Below, piece by piece: positions 11,222 to 22,320 of a stretch of 64,000 nt of DNA (its first letter is position 1; each line of letters starts with the position of its first letter). The notes under the pieces are model-generated. The model made no database searches and was not told the DNA's origin. It was given only the letters and a program-made list of their open reading frames with translations. The DNA is from Litsea cubeba. Its lineage: Eukaryota; Streptophyta; Magnoliopsida; Laurales; Lauraceae. Where the stretch lies: contig CM022946.1 in assembly GCA_012931725.1 (NCBI GenBank), forward strand, positions 56,380,164 to 56,444,163. Reading direction: 5' to 3'. Position numbers and translations under genes: made by a program.

Positions 11222-12721
11222 GTGGATCTTCAGCCACTAAGGAAGGGTGCGATATTAGCCAATATGCCAGTGTCAGAGCCTTCCTTCATTCAGAAGATCA
11301 AGGATAATCAGTTGCAAGACCCAGAGTTGGCTAGAATTTCAGAGCATATAGATCGCCCAGACTTTCGTACTGTGGATGGAGTTTTGTATTATCGCGACCG
11401 TCTATGTGTGCCTAACATAGAGGATTTAAGGAATGACATCATGATAGAGGCTCACATTATGAAGTACTCCATGCACCCGGGCAGTACAAAGATGTATCAG
11501 AATTTGAAAGGCAAATTTTGGTGAACAACATGAAGAGAGAAATCGCAGCATTTGTCTCTCAATGTATGACATGTCAGTTGATAAAAGCAGAGCATTAGAA
11601 ACCTCTAGGATTGTTACAACCATTAGAGATCCCTGAATGGAAATGAGAACATATTACCATGGATCTTATTTTGGGATTACCAAGGACTAGCAGAGGCAAT
11701 GATGCCATTTGGGTCATTGTGGATTGTCTCACCAAGTCAACTCATTTTATTCCGATGAGGACAGGGAAGAAGATGCATATGCTACCGTTGGCAGAGTTAT
11801 TTTTCAGTGAGATCGTGAGTCATCATGGACAGCCAGTTTCCATTACTTCCGACAGAGACAGCATATTCGTCTCGAGATTCTAGAAGATACTACATGAGTT
11901 CATGGGTACGAAGCTACAATTCAGCACGGTTTATCACCCACAAACAGATGGCCAGTCAGAGAGAACAATTCAGACTCTTGAGGATATGCTTCGTGCTTGC
12001 GTGTTAGATTTCAAGACCCAATGGGATGAAGCTCTACTATTGTGTGAGTTCGCTTACAACAACAGTTACCACTCAAGCATTGGAATGGCGCCTTTCGAGG
12101 CATTGTATGGCAGTAGGTGTAGGACACTTGCGTGTTGGGAAGAAATAGGTGTTCACAGTTTTCAAAGACCGGCTATAGTGAGTGAGACAAGTGACAATGT
12201 CAAATTGATTCAAGAACATCTAAAGGTAGCCCGGAGTTGACAGAAAAGTTATGCAGACTCTCACTGAAGGGATTTACAGTTCAAGGAAGGAGATAAAGTT
12301 TTCTTGAAAGTGTCACCGACTAGGGGAACATTGAGATTTGGGCAGAAGGGCAAGCTATCTCGGAGATACATTGGACCGTATGATATTGTTAGTAAGATTG
12401 GTGATGTGGCTTATAGATTAGCCTTACCGCCCGAACTCTTTAGCGTACACAATGTTTTCCATGTGTCGATATTGAAATAGTACATCGACTCCGATAGATT
12501 GCATGTACTCTGGCATGAACCTTTGGAAATCCAAGAAGATGCTACGTATGTTGAGAAGCCTATTCAGATCATTGATACTAAGGAACAAGAGCTGAGGACA
12601 TGGACAATTCAGTGGGTCAAAGTACTTTGGGAGAATTATGGACCGGAAGAAGCAACGCGCGTGGTAACTACAGGACCAAGTTCAGAAGAAATCTTCTCAT
12701 CTACTACCCAATTTGAGTTGT
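11222..12721 (+). pseudogene. Element B: integrase with chromodomain-like tail
   Basis: The zinc finger (EAHIMKYSMHPGS to QCMTCQ), the core (WVIVDCLTKSTHF, SITSDRDSIF, HPQTDGQSERT with the catalytic Glu) and the C-terminal DNA-binding part (KVSPTRGTLRFGQKGKLSRR) can be followed to 12478. The last segment (12499-12721; YVEKPIQIIDTKEQELRTW, then KVLWENYGPEEATR) resembles the degenerate chromodomain of Tekay elements. Stops interrupt at 11522, 11596, 11654, 11881, 12238 and 12478, and a frame change lies between 11524 and 11659. Most stops look like single transitions from Trp, Gln or Arg codons. Confidence 0.85.
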
Positions 12722-12748
12722 AATTTCATTTGGAGGACCAAATATCCC

Positions 12749-12761
12749 AAGGGGTGGAGGA
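12749..12761 (+). other. Polypurine tract of element B
   Basis: AAGGGGTGGAGGA lies directly before the LTR start TGTAAGACCCC. This is the usual plus-strand primer for reverse transcription and sets the 3' LTR boundary. Confidence 0.8.
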
Positions 12762-13480
12762 TGTAAGACCCCGACTTGAGAGACCACGATTAGCATTTAA
12801 TTAAGTTGTGTTTTAGTTCTAAGTGTGTTTAGTGGATCTTGGTTAAGTTTGGGATTAGAATAGCTTTTAAATAGCTTTGGGGAATTTTGAGAGCCTTCTT
12901 GATTTAGTGGGACCCCTTTGGGCGTTCCTTTGATGACTTTCCATGAGCTTGGGGGATTGTTCGAGATTCCATTATTGGTGTTTTAACCCCATTTGACTCA
13001 TCTCATTAATCCCTACAACTTTCATATTGACTCCATCCCCACTCGAGATCCCGAAACTCTACTTTTCCTACTTTGAGGGCAAAACAACCTTTTTTACTTA
13101 AAATTTGGACACTATTTTCAATGTCACCAAAACCAGCGAAACATATACCTTTTGGAAACTAGAAATTTCGACGAGCAACTTTCCCTTCTTCGACGAACTC
13201 ATCCGAGGCCCGGAAAACTATGTTTCTAGCCCATCAACCTTTTTAAGTTGTGGGACCCACCTTCTTATGCTATATATAGTGAGCTTCCTCTTCATTTCTC
13301 CCCTTCCTTGCTCATTTTCACTGTGGAAGAAGAAGCTCCAGCTGCCCTAGGCTTTTCTCCATTTTTCTTGCTTATTCATCTCCAAGCCATACCAATCTCT
13401 TGCCAAATGGAACTATGGACTTCACCATCTTCTTAATCGCCTTGAAAGCTTCATCTTGACGCAATTGAAGGAGGAACTAA
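12762..13480 (+). repeat. 3' LTR of element B, truncated
   Basis: The LTR starts TGTAAGACCCCGACTTGAG right after the polypurine tract. Its middle part (about 13183-13330) resembles the minus strand of the left LTR of element A near 2945-2800, so A and B are relatives. Similarity to Tat LTR-c begins near 13480, so the LTR is cut there. The exact joint is uncertain by some tens of bases. Confidence 0.7.
13271..13278 (+). promoter_or_regulatory. TATA box in the LTR of element B
   Basis: TATATATA followed by a C/T-rich stretch lies in the middle of the LTR, as expected for its promoter. There is no other support. Confidence 0.5.
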
Positions 13481-16092
13481 TGGACCCACTTCTGCGCTCA
13501 GCGTTACTAAGGTCACAGGACATGACAGTCCCTGGGGTCCAATCCTTTCGTGACTGGAGGCAAAGCGAACATCAACTTTTTTGTATGTGAGTGTGCCAGA
13601 TTTTCTACTCTACTTAGAATTGCAGGTGATGGTCCGGAGATCCACCTTCGCAAGTAGAAAAGGAAATAAACTTTTTTCTAGTTTTCATTGCACATATAAA
13701 GAAAAGAGACATGTTTGTTTTTGAATGCCGTGAAAGGCGATTTCATTTGTTTTGTCGTGAAAGGCAATTGTTGTCGTGAAAGGCGATGTTTGGCATTTAT
13801 AGCCGATTTACAATTCTTATCAATAGTGAAAGACAAGAGTTGTGATTTTTTCCCTCTTTAAACAATACAACATACATTGAAAAGCAAGAAAAGGAGGATC
13901 TAACTTCTCAGGAGATTGTGCGGACTCGTTCAGATTGACGGTCGCAGGCCATGTGTGGACTTTGCCATCATCCATGCAGATGAGAATAGAGGATGCTTTT
14001 GATTTGCTTCGCTCGGCTTAACCTCAGATTTTTAGAGGACAAAGACTAAGAGGAGGTCCTATGTTCAATAAAAAGCTAAGTAGACGGGCTGAAAAGCCAC
14101 GTCTAAACCATGTAGACAGGAGGAGAAGGAAAAGACCTTTGGGGGGGGGGGGGGGGTTGGGTGCCCCCCAAGGGACTTTTGTCACCTTGTAGCGGTGGTC
14201 GGTGCAGGACTTCAGCAGAGTTTTCTCTTTTCTTTCTCTTGGATTCCGAGCAATTTTTCTGGACTTTCCTGTCTGGATTTCGGGATTTTCTGGGTTTTTG
14301 ATCAATTTTTCTGGACCGATTCTTCTTGGATTACTCTCCTTTTATAGGCCTTCGGTAGAGCCATTTAGAAGAGTTTATGGGCTTTAAATGCATTAAAGCC
14401 GCATAAGGGGAGGAGTTACAAGTTTTAATTCATGATTTTTGTAACTCCTTTTCTTTGGCTTCTGATTGGCCGATGGAGAATTAAGGGCTTTTAATTGCCT
14501 TTAATCTCTATCATGGTATTAATGCCATGATTGTCTTGATTTGTAACTCCTTCTTCCTTGATTCTGATTGGGCTGTCCAAAATAATGAGTTAATGACCGC
14601 AATAAGTTGTCATAAATGGGTCAATTAACCGCATTAAGTGGTCGCCAAGTTGCTTGAAGAGTCGCGGGCCATGCCGCGTCTTTTGGAATTCTTCTTACGA
14701 TGATCGTCGATGGATCTTCATGCTGATCGACATTGGATGACCATGTAACTTCAGACATTGATTGCTACCAGTGGGCCGGTGCCACCTGTCCTGTCAATTT
14801 CTCGATCGATTGGGTAGAAAATGTGCTTTCTTGGTCGGCCGGTTGGTGACTTCGAAGAGATCAATGATGATTTGATATTCTCGAAGACAGACCCGTGATG
14901 TTGACAAAGATCAACAGATTTCATGCCTCAAAAGTCAGAATTTTGGAAGACCACAGGAACCGGAAATCTCGAAACGCAAAAAGGACCCAAAAACTGGGTT
15001 TTCGGCGGAAATCTGACAACCCGGATTTCTAGGGTCGCCGCGACCATGGGCGAAGGTCACCAGCGACTATGGGGACTTTTGGTCCCTTTTGGTCGTTGAT
15101 TTTCGGCCTTTTTTTGTCCTTTTCGATTATTTTTTCTTTTGTATTTTTTCAGTCATTTTTGTACATTTATTGGCCTGATTTCCCTGTAGAAAACATGACG
15201 AGAAGTCTTGCGTATCAGAGTGCAAAGTTTCTGATTTTCCAGGAAAGCCGAAGACTTTGTCGCGTAGAGTTGCCGATTTGCCGTCAGAAGCCAAAACTGG
15301 GCCAAACGATGTCGGAATAACCTGAGATTTGAGGTGAAGCCTCCTGAGCAATAAATAAGACTAACCATAGGCTTTTGTTTGAATCTTGAAGCCGTGTGGG
15401 GTCTTGTCGACAGTAGACTTGATTCTGTCGCGAGGAAGATGTCGCGCTTTGATGTACGGTCAACTGATGTCCGATTGACTTGAATTTTGACAGGAGCCTA
15501 TTGTAGTCATTTTGAGATAATCCATTAGCTCCGATTTAGAAACCATGGTCCCGGGGAGCTTCACCGCCAGGAGGCCTGATTTGGCTTCGAAGAGTCAAAG
15601 TCTGGTCAAATGTTGTCAACATGACCGGAAACTTGACATGTAGCCTTTTGTAAGCATTTTGAAGTAGCCCGTGTGCTCTGTTTGATGAGTGATGGCCTCG
15701 GTGGTTCTCGCCGCCGAGAGGCTTGATTTAGCTATTTGAGGGTTGATGTAGGGTCGAACGTTGTAAGTTTGACCTGAAACTTGCCGTGGAGCCTTTTTGA
15801 GGTATTTTGAGACCATCCACAGGTTCTGATTGAAGATCTGATGTGTTTGATGCTATCGCCGCTGGGAGCTTCTTTTCATTACCGGAAGAGTGAAGTTTGG
15901 CCAAACAATGTTGAAATGGTCTGAAACTTCATGTGTACTCTTCCTTTGGCTGTTTTGAAGGACCTTGCAGTTTTTGTTTGATTCTGACAAGATTTGATTT
16001 TATGGAAGTAGCATTGCCTGTTTGTGGTAGGCTACGGCTTCATGTAGCTTTCTTGATGTTGAAGAGTCAAAGTGACATTTTTGGAGTCAACA
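13481..16092 (-). repeat. LTR-c: 3' LTR of element C, truncated
   Basis: Read on the minus strand it starts TGTTGACTCCAAAA at 16092 and matches LTR-b (40245 onward) and LTR-a (36564 onward) throughout, but with more divergence. Similarity fades at about 13480, at the joint with element B, so roughly the last third of the LTR is lost. It holds a run of 15 G (14142-14156) and GGCATTTATAGCC-type repeats near 13740-13810. Confidence 0.85.
14339..14346 (-). promoter_or_regulatory. TATA box of LTR-c
   Basis: The minus strand reads GCCTATAAAAGGAGAG. LTR-b (41959) and LTR-a (62027) have GCCTATAAATAGGAGAG at the matching place, so the site is conserved in three copies. Confidence 0.7.
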
Positions 16093-16106
16093 AATGCCCC
16101 CTCGAG
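16093..16106 (-). other. Polypurine tract of element C
   Basis: The minus strand reads CGAGGGGGCATT immediately before TGTTGAC. The matching site in element D is GATGGGGCATT before 60749. Together they fix the LTR start and orientation. Confidence 0.75.
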
Positions 16107-16324
16107 GTACAGCAACGAGTTGTTTAACTTTCGTAGTCGATGTGCCTCGAAAAGAACCTTGAAGGAGAGCTTCTGACTTGACCAAGAGTCTTGAGCAATT
16201 TTCTTCTGGTAGAGTAGCCTTTTGAGTTTCCAGGGGAATTTTCTGGTAGTGAAATGGATCACGTACCATCTCAAGGCAAAGTTTTGAAAATGACATGGGA
16301 GATTTGGATTTTGGTTTTTGGTTT

Positions 16325-16545
16325 TCGACCTTGTGACCTAACAAGCTGTCTGTGGCAGGTTAGGGGGTTGGGTTTGGTTTTTTTATCCAACAAGCTGTAT
16401 GTGGCAGGTTGGGGGATCAGGATTTGGTTTTTGACCTTGTGACCTAATAAGCTGTATGTGGCAAGTCAGGGGATCAGGATCTAGATTTTGATTTTTTTGG
16501 CCTTGTGACCTAACAAGCTATATGTGGCAACTTAGGGGACCTAGA
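16325..16545. repeat. Four tandem copies of a ~60-bp unit near the polypurine tract of C
   Basis: The phrase GACCTAACAAGCTGTATGTGG recurs with small changes at about 60-bp spacing. Element D has the same array, also about four units, at 60295-60535. It lies between the 3' LTR and the antisense-gene promoter. Confidence 0.8.
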
Positions 16546-16827
16546 TTTGGTTTGTGTGAAATGTCAATTTCAAGATTTTGGCTTAATTTGCTTCATGAGG
16601 TTGGATGGTTTGGATTTTGGAAACTCATGAGGCTTGAATTTTTTGTATGGTCCAATCAACTCAAAAGAGGCATGGAACCATTTTGTATGCTCTTGGTAAT
16701 AGGGATTTTTCTTTGACTAAAAGCCTCTTTTAGTGCATAGGTGGTCAAACCTGGCTCATATGGGCTAACCCATGGGACCTTAAGCTTTTAAGATGGCTTA
16801 GATCTCATGTGGTGTCATTTTGTAAAG

Positions 16828-17075
16828 AATATCTAAAAATATCTCCTTTGGATAGAGAATATCTAAACATATCCTTACTTGGAGAGAATCTCTCATGTTC
16901 CATTTATTTTGGGAGAGAATATCTCAAAGTATTTTTCATTTGGGAGAGAATATCTCAAATCTCCTTTCTTTTGGGATAAAATCTCTCTAACTCCTTTCTT
17001 TTGGGAGAGAATCCCTCAAAGTATCTTTCTTTTGGGAAAGAATCCATCTAATTTCTCTCTTTTGGGAAGGTTGCT
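16828..17075 (+). repeat. Degenerate tandem repeats with AATATCT cores upstream of the antisense gene
   Basis: Units of roughly 35-40 bp read like TTTGGGAGAGAATATCTC. One unit contains AAAATATCT (16836-16844), the sequence known in plants as the evening element. The same block, in mirrored orientation, lies at 59790-59990 in element D. It ends about 60 bp before the TATA box at 17136. A regulatory role is inference. Confidence 0.6.
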
Positions 17076-17135
17076 AATTTGTAGATATTACCTCCTTTCT
17101 TTTCTCCTTGTTTCCCTCTTTGGCTTTCTCTCTTC

Positions 17136-17143
17136 TATAAAAG
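17136..17143 (+). promoter_or_regulatory. TATA box of the antisense gene in element C
   Basis: CTTCTATAAAAGCAA is conserved at the matching place in element D (59717-59724, minus strand). It lies about 120 bp before the shared start MASS, a normal distance for a plant promoter plus short leader. Confidence 0.65.
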
Positions 17144-18169
17144 CAAAGGGAGGTTGGATCTCTTGCTCTTATTGCTTTCTTTTGCAACAAATCTCAAGAG
17201 TGCTTCAAGACCAAGAGTTCTTCAAGAATCTTCAAGCTTTTCTTTTTCTTCTCCATCAATGGCTTCAAGTAAGTCTTCTTTTCCAGGAAATCTCCATTTT
17301 AGAAGCAGGATTGTAAATAAGTTCTTTTTTATTTTCTTTTTTTTATTTCTTTTTTTTCGGTGGCCACTCGATCATTTTTTTTCTTTCTTTCTTTTTTTTT
17401 TCTTTTTTTTTGTCATTTCTTTCCTCATAATGCGAATGATGTCTTTATGCAAGGTGATATTCACATGCATTTCTTGAGTGAATGATATCAAGAAGAAGAG
17501 GCTAAGGCTCAATGTTCAATCAAAATGAATTTTGATTTGAACAAAATTTGATTTTGACCAAATTTGTGTTGGAATTGGTCATTTTTTGGGAAGGGCTTCC
17601 TAATTCCTAATGCATGAAGATTTATGTAAATGCATGAATTTTTTATGGAAAGGAATTGGATGGCATGGAATGACATACCTGAAAGGTTGCAGCCTTTGGA
17701 GGTTGAAGCTCACATCAAGGGACGACAAGAGTCATCTTCTAATGCCTGTTTCCATTTTGATGCCAGCAGCAGGGGATGATGATTTGGCGATGCCCGAGGT
17801 TCCGGCCGATGAGGTGGTGACAGATCCGATTGTTGCATCTGAAGAAGGACCGAGGGACTCTGGATTGATTCCAGAATCTCCAACTGGTATGACTACTTTC
17901 GCTTATTCTTTCTTTGTCTGTGTCGTCGTTTGCTAACATTTTTTTTGTCAGCTGACTTGCCACAGGATTTCGATGACTTTGTGTTGGAATTTGAGATGAC
18001 TTGAGAGTCTTTTGATGAATTGAAGAAGTTAATATCTCAAGTATTGTTTTGAGTTGGAATTCTTGTCAACACATTGTCACAAGCATGATTATAGGCTGGT
18101 GTTGATAGAGCTTAAAAGAAGAATCAGAATTGAAACAGTCAGGAATTCAGATTTCCTGAAACAGAGTAT

Positions 18170-18370
18170 GCGGTCGACCGGGCACCCCATGCGGTCGACC
18201 GAAGCAAGAGAAACCTGCAGAAAAAGTTTCAGACTGCTCCCAGTTATTTTCGTGACACAGTGTGTCTTCGGTCGACCGGGACCCCAGGATGTCGACCGAG
18301 CACGAAAGTTGTCTGTTTCCAGACTGTGTATGATGTCCACCGAGCAACACAGGATGTCGACCGAGCACGG
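18170..18370. repeat. Cluster of GGTCGACC-type palindromes in the copia LTR
   Basis: GTCGACCG or close variants occur about six times in 200 bp, several inside the full palindrome CGGTCGACCG. They lie upstream of the TATA box at 18494, in the enhancer position. The LTRs of the nested element carry the same core. Such LTR palindrome clusters are, to my knowledge, a feature of Sireviruses. Confidence 0.75.
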
Positions 18371-18493
18371 GAACCAGAGTTGCGCAGAAACAGAAGTCTT
18401 GCACGAAAATTCAGCATTCTTATCTATTTTGTTTGGGACTCTTTCTAAACGAATTGTAGCCTATTTTGAACACTCTTAAGGGTTATCATAACC

Positions 18494-18502
18494 TATATAA
18501 AG
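18494..18502 (+). promoter_or_regulatory. TATA box of the copia LTR
   Basis: TATATAAAG lies in the 5' LTR and again at 24186-24194 in the 3' LTR. It follows the palindrome cluster and precedes a purine-rich leader. Confidence 0.75.
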
Positions 18503-19148
18503 GCATGTTTGGTTCGTTTTCAAGAAGACACCAGAGAGAGAAGAAGAGAAGAGAAAAGAGAGAGAGTTTTGGAGAGAAGAGAGTGCTGTTGCTGTGTGCT
18601 GTTGTGTTGCATGTTTCTACAGCAAGTGTGGACGAGGATGTGCTCTTGAAGATGATGTTTCGTCCATAAGATAAGTGTCTCTCTGTTTATGCTTTAATTT
18701 CAATTTGTAAGGGATTGAGAGAGAGAGATTGTAGAGGGGAAGGGCTGTAGAAAAAGGTTTCTACTCTTATTCTGTAGAACATCAAGTTGGTGCTTGGTGT
18801 CTGGGGTTTGGTGATCCTATCTGTTGGTGCAGATAAAATTGTAAAGGGAGTCGGTGCTTCCTAGATAGTTGGTGCTATCTGAAACTAAAGGGAGTAGGTG
18901 CTTCCTAGATAGTTGGTGCTATCTGAAACTAAGGGTTGGTGCTCTTTGTCGTTGGTGCGACTAAATAGATTCAGATCTGTCCCGGATTGGTGTTCGGACA
19001 GTCTTTGAACCGTGGACGTAGCCTTTTGGTGAACCACGTTAAATCTGGTGTCCTTGTGTGATTTGATTTGCTTTTGTTGTTAAATTGGACCTGTTTTTAA
19101 AGAATCACTGATTCACCCCCCCTCTCAGTGATCGCGATATCTAACAAT

Positions 19149-19160
19149 TGGTATCAGAGC
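19149..19160 (+). other. Primer-binding site of the copia element
   Basis: TGGTATCAGAGC, the exact plant initiator Met-tRNA complement, begins two bases after the LTR end. Confidence 0.95.
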
Positions 19161-19214
19161 GTAAGGTTCCCTTGAAAAGCTTAACACGCTAAGGGTGATC
19201 TCTTGTCAAATCAC

Positions 19215-21038
19215 ATGGCAACCAATACAGGGAATAAGAAAGCACCTTTGTTTGATGGTTCTAATTACTCCTTCTGGAAGATCAGAATGCAGGCTTTCAT
19301 TAAGTCACTTGGCTATGATGTCTGGGAGACTGTCAGAGTCGGTTACAATATTGCCATTGTACCCAATGATGCTACAACGAAGAAGTTAGCAGACAACGAC
19401 TCTAAGGCGCAGAATGCACTCTTTAGTGGCCTTGTGGACAGCGAGCTAGTCAAAGTAATTGCATGCAAAACAGCCAAGGAAATATGGGACAAGTTGAAAA
19501 GCATTCATGAAGGAGATGAGAAGATCAAAGAAGCAAAATTGCAAACCCATCGCTCTCAATTTGAATCTCTTCGCATGGAGGAAAGCGAGAATGTTGACTC
19601 ATATTTGCAACGAGTGAATGAAGTCACGAATGACATTCGTGGACTAGGGGAGGAGATTAAAGAACCAGTCATCGTCAAAAAGGTTCTAAGATCTCTTCTT
19701 CCCCAGTTTGATTCAAAAGTCTCAGCCATAGAAGAAGCCAAGGATCTGAATGAATTTTCCATGGATGAGTTGCATGGTTCACTCACTGCCTATGAGATGC
19801 GCATAGGTAAGACGTCTTCATCTGATAGAGAAGCGGCCTTCAAAGTTCAGAAAAAGGGAAAAGAGACTGCTGGTCATGATTCTGATACTGATGATGATGA
19901 GCTTGAGGCTCAATTTGTTAGAAAGCTAAAGAAAGGAAGCAATGGAAAGTACAAAGGGAAGCTACCCTTTAAATGCTTCAATTGTGGCGGTGTTGGTCAC
20001 TTTGCTGCGAAGTGCCCGCTGAAAGAAAATAATGATGATGACTCTTATGTTGATAAGAGTAAGTGGAAGAAAAATTTCAGAAAGAGGGGCAAAGCAAAAA
20101 GCTTCATCAGTCAATATAATGACAGCTCGTCTGAAACTTCAGACGATGATGAATCAGCCGAGGCAACTGAAGCTCTCTTCATGGTTACTGTTGAAGAAGA
20201 AGAGGAGCAAGAGCCGGAAGAGGAAGAGGAGGCTGAGGTCAATCTCGAAGAAGAACTCATTGCCGCACTTGAGGAGCTTAGCATGGAACGAAAAACAAGT
20301 AAGAAAAATCTGAAACTTCTTCATGAATCTGAAAGTTCAATTATTGCTTTGAAAACTCAAGTTGAAGAATATAAAAGAATGGTGGAAGTCCTTCAAAATC
20401 AAATAAGTATCAAAAAGGAAGAGGCTTTGAAACTTGAAACTGAAATCGCTAGAGCAAAGGCTGAAAACTTGGAAAATAGCCGAAAACTCAAAGCACTCCA
20501 AGCGATTGAAGGGACAATGAAACTCAATGAAATTCTGAAATTTCAAAAGCCCTTCCACAATAAATTTGGTATTGGATTTGAAACCGGAGAGTCCTCTAAA
20601 GCTGCACCTTCTGTGTTTATGAAACAAACTGCTACACCTCTCAAGGCTACAAAGCATCAAATTCAGCCTAGTATTGAGACAGTCAATAAGAAAAGGTTTG
20701 TGGAGTTTAACCAGCCACCTAAGAAAGGAAGAATGTTCAGATTCTATGGTTATTGCTATCATTGTAATAGATATGGACATAAAAGAGCTGATTGTAGATT
20801 CTATGTTAGAAACAGTCCATTAGTGACTAGGAACCCTTTCTCAATCCTAAACGGCCACAAAATTGAGTGCCATAAGTGTTATAATTATGGACACTTGGCT
20901 AGGGATTGTAGGTTGCCTATTGCTAACGAATTTCAGGTTGAAAAGAAATCCAAGTTAGTTAAGGCATGGAGGGCAAAGAAAAGGGAAGGTAATTTCAAAG
21001 AATCTCTCATTGTGCAAACGGCATTCAATGCACAAAAG
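19215..21038 (+). CDS. gag: gag of the SIRE copia element
   Basis: The ATG at 19215 (MATNTGNKK) is the first ATG after the primer site and is followed by FDGSNYSFWKIRMQAFIKS, the usual copia gag start. The UBN2-type core (about residues 60-190) leads to a CCHC knuckle CFNCGGVGHFAAKC. An acidic stretch and a long coiled coil (about residues 330-430) follow, then two more knuckles, CYHCNRYGHKRADC and CHKCYNYGHLARDC. Three knuckles and a coiled coil fit the long gag of SIRE elements. The frame is open through gag. Gag forms the particle and binds RNA. It is the most intact coding region in the window. Confidence 0.9.
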
Positions 21039-22320
21039 AAAGCAGCACCATGGGTCCTTGATAGTGGTTGTTCAAGCCATATGACAGGCGATAAAGAAAA
21101 ATTCGTCAAATTATAGCACTATGAAGGCGGATCAGTGAAGTTTGGTAACAATGATGGTGCCAAAATCTGCGGAAAAGGTGTTGTTCAGCTAAAGGCAAAC
21201 AAGATCAGATCAGACGAGGTCTTATATGTGTCTGGACTAAGACACAACTTGCTAAGTGTGAGCCAGATCTGTGACAAAGGCCACGAAGTTGTCTTCGCTA
21301 AGAATGGTTTTGCTATCAAGAAGTGTAGCAACGACAAAACAGTGGCTACTGGATCTAGGACTGCTGGAAATCTATATACATTGTCAGATGGAGCTGAAAA
21401 GACTTGCTTGATGAGTCAGACAGAGGAAAGCTGGTTGTGGCACAAACGCCTTGGGCATCTAAATTTTGATAACATGTCAAAGATTTGCAATTCTAAGGCT
21501 GTCAGACGTATGTCTACAGTTGAAAAGCCTTCCAACCCTATTTGCGATTCTTGTCAAAAGGGAAAGCAAACGAGGGTAATGTTCAAGTCAAAGGAGCATC
21601 ATTCAAAGAAACCTCTTGAGCTAGTGCACACTGATCTCTGTGGACCGATGCGAACTCAAACCACCAATGGAGATAAGTATTTTATGTTATGCATTGATGA
21701 TTATACTCGTATGACATGGGTATTGTTTCTTAAGCATAAACATCAAGCACTTGATCGTTTTAAAGTGTTTAAAGCACAGGTTGAAAATATGCTTGGAAAA
21801 CGTATCAAGATTTTAAGGTCTGATCGAGGAGGTGAATTCACATCTGAAGAGTTCACTAACTATTGTGAGCACCATGGCATTCAAAGACAGTATTCAGCCC
21901 CTAGAACTCCACAGCAAAATGGAGTTGTGGAACGAAAAAATCGCACCGTTCAAGAGATGGCTCGTACAATGCTAACTGAGAGCAAGCTGGCTGACAAATA
22001 CTGGAAGGAGGCAATCCATACGGCTGTATACATTCAGAATCGATGCTTGATCAGGCCACATGAAGTCAAAACTCCTTATGAGCTATGGTTTGGGCTAAAA
22101 GCAACAGTCAAGCACTTCAGAGTCTTCGGTAGCAAGTGTTACATCAAGCGTCTTGAACAAAATCCGGGCAAATTTGATGAAAGAGCTGATGAAGGTATAT
22201 TTCTGGGTTATTCCTCATCTAGTAAGGCTTACAGATGTCTTAACAAAAGGACCAGAAAAATCATAGAAAGTGCCGATGTTAGAATTGATGAAAACCATGA
22301 ACCAAAGAATGGAACTCATT
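21039..22320 (+). pseudogene. Protease and integrase of the SIRE copia element, one in-frame stop
   Basis: The protease begins WVLDSGCSSHMTGD, the copia aspartic motif. A TAG at 21114-21116 stops the frame about 20 codons later, and the same frame then continues unbroken to 23402. Integrase follows: the zinc finger (HKRLGHLNF to CDSCQKGK) and the catalytic core with HTDLCGP, LRSDRGGEFTS and QNGVVERKNRT, so all three acidic residues are present. The stop lies inside protease, not at a gag-pol border, so I read it as a nonsense mutation rather than programmed readthrough. Confidence 0.85.

Larger units (their letters stand above)
17982..19146 (+). repeat. 5' LTR of the SIRE copia element (1,165 bp)
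   Basis: It starts TGTTGGAATTTG and ends CGATATCTAACA, followed by the primer site. It matches the 3' LTR (23708-24403 joined to 32056-32492) with about three substitutions, a 2-bp GA difference, a C-run difference and 34 bp absent from the 3' copy. A directly repeated block, CTTCCTAGATAGTTGGTGC, occurs twice near 18867 and 18900. Confidence 0.95.

Noticed and set aside
14142..14156. G15 run in LTR-c and G13 run at 24432 as G-quadruplex signals
   Set aside because: They are single homopolymers whose length differs between LTR copies. They are more likely slippage or sequencing artefacts than regulatory quadruplexes.
21114..21116. Programmed UAG readthrough between gag and pol in the SIRE copia element
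   Set aside because: The stop lies inside the protease just after its active site, not between gag and pol. The following bases CAC TAT do not fit the known CAR-YYA readthrough context.
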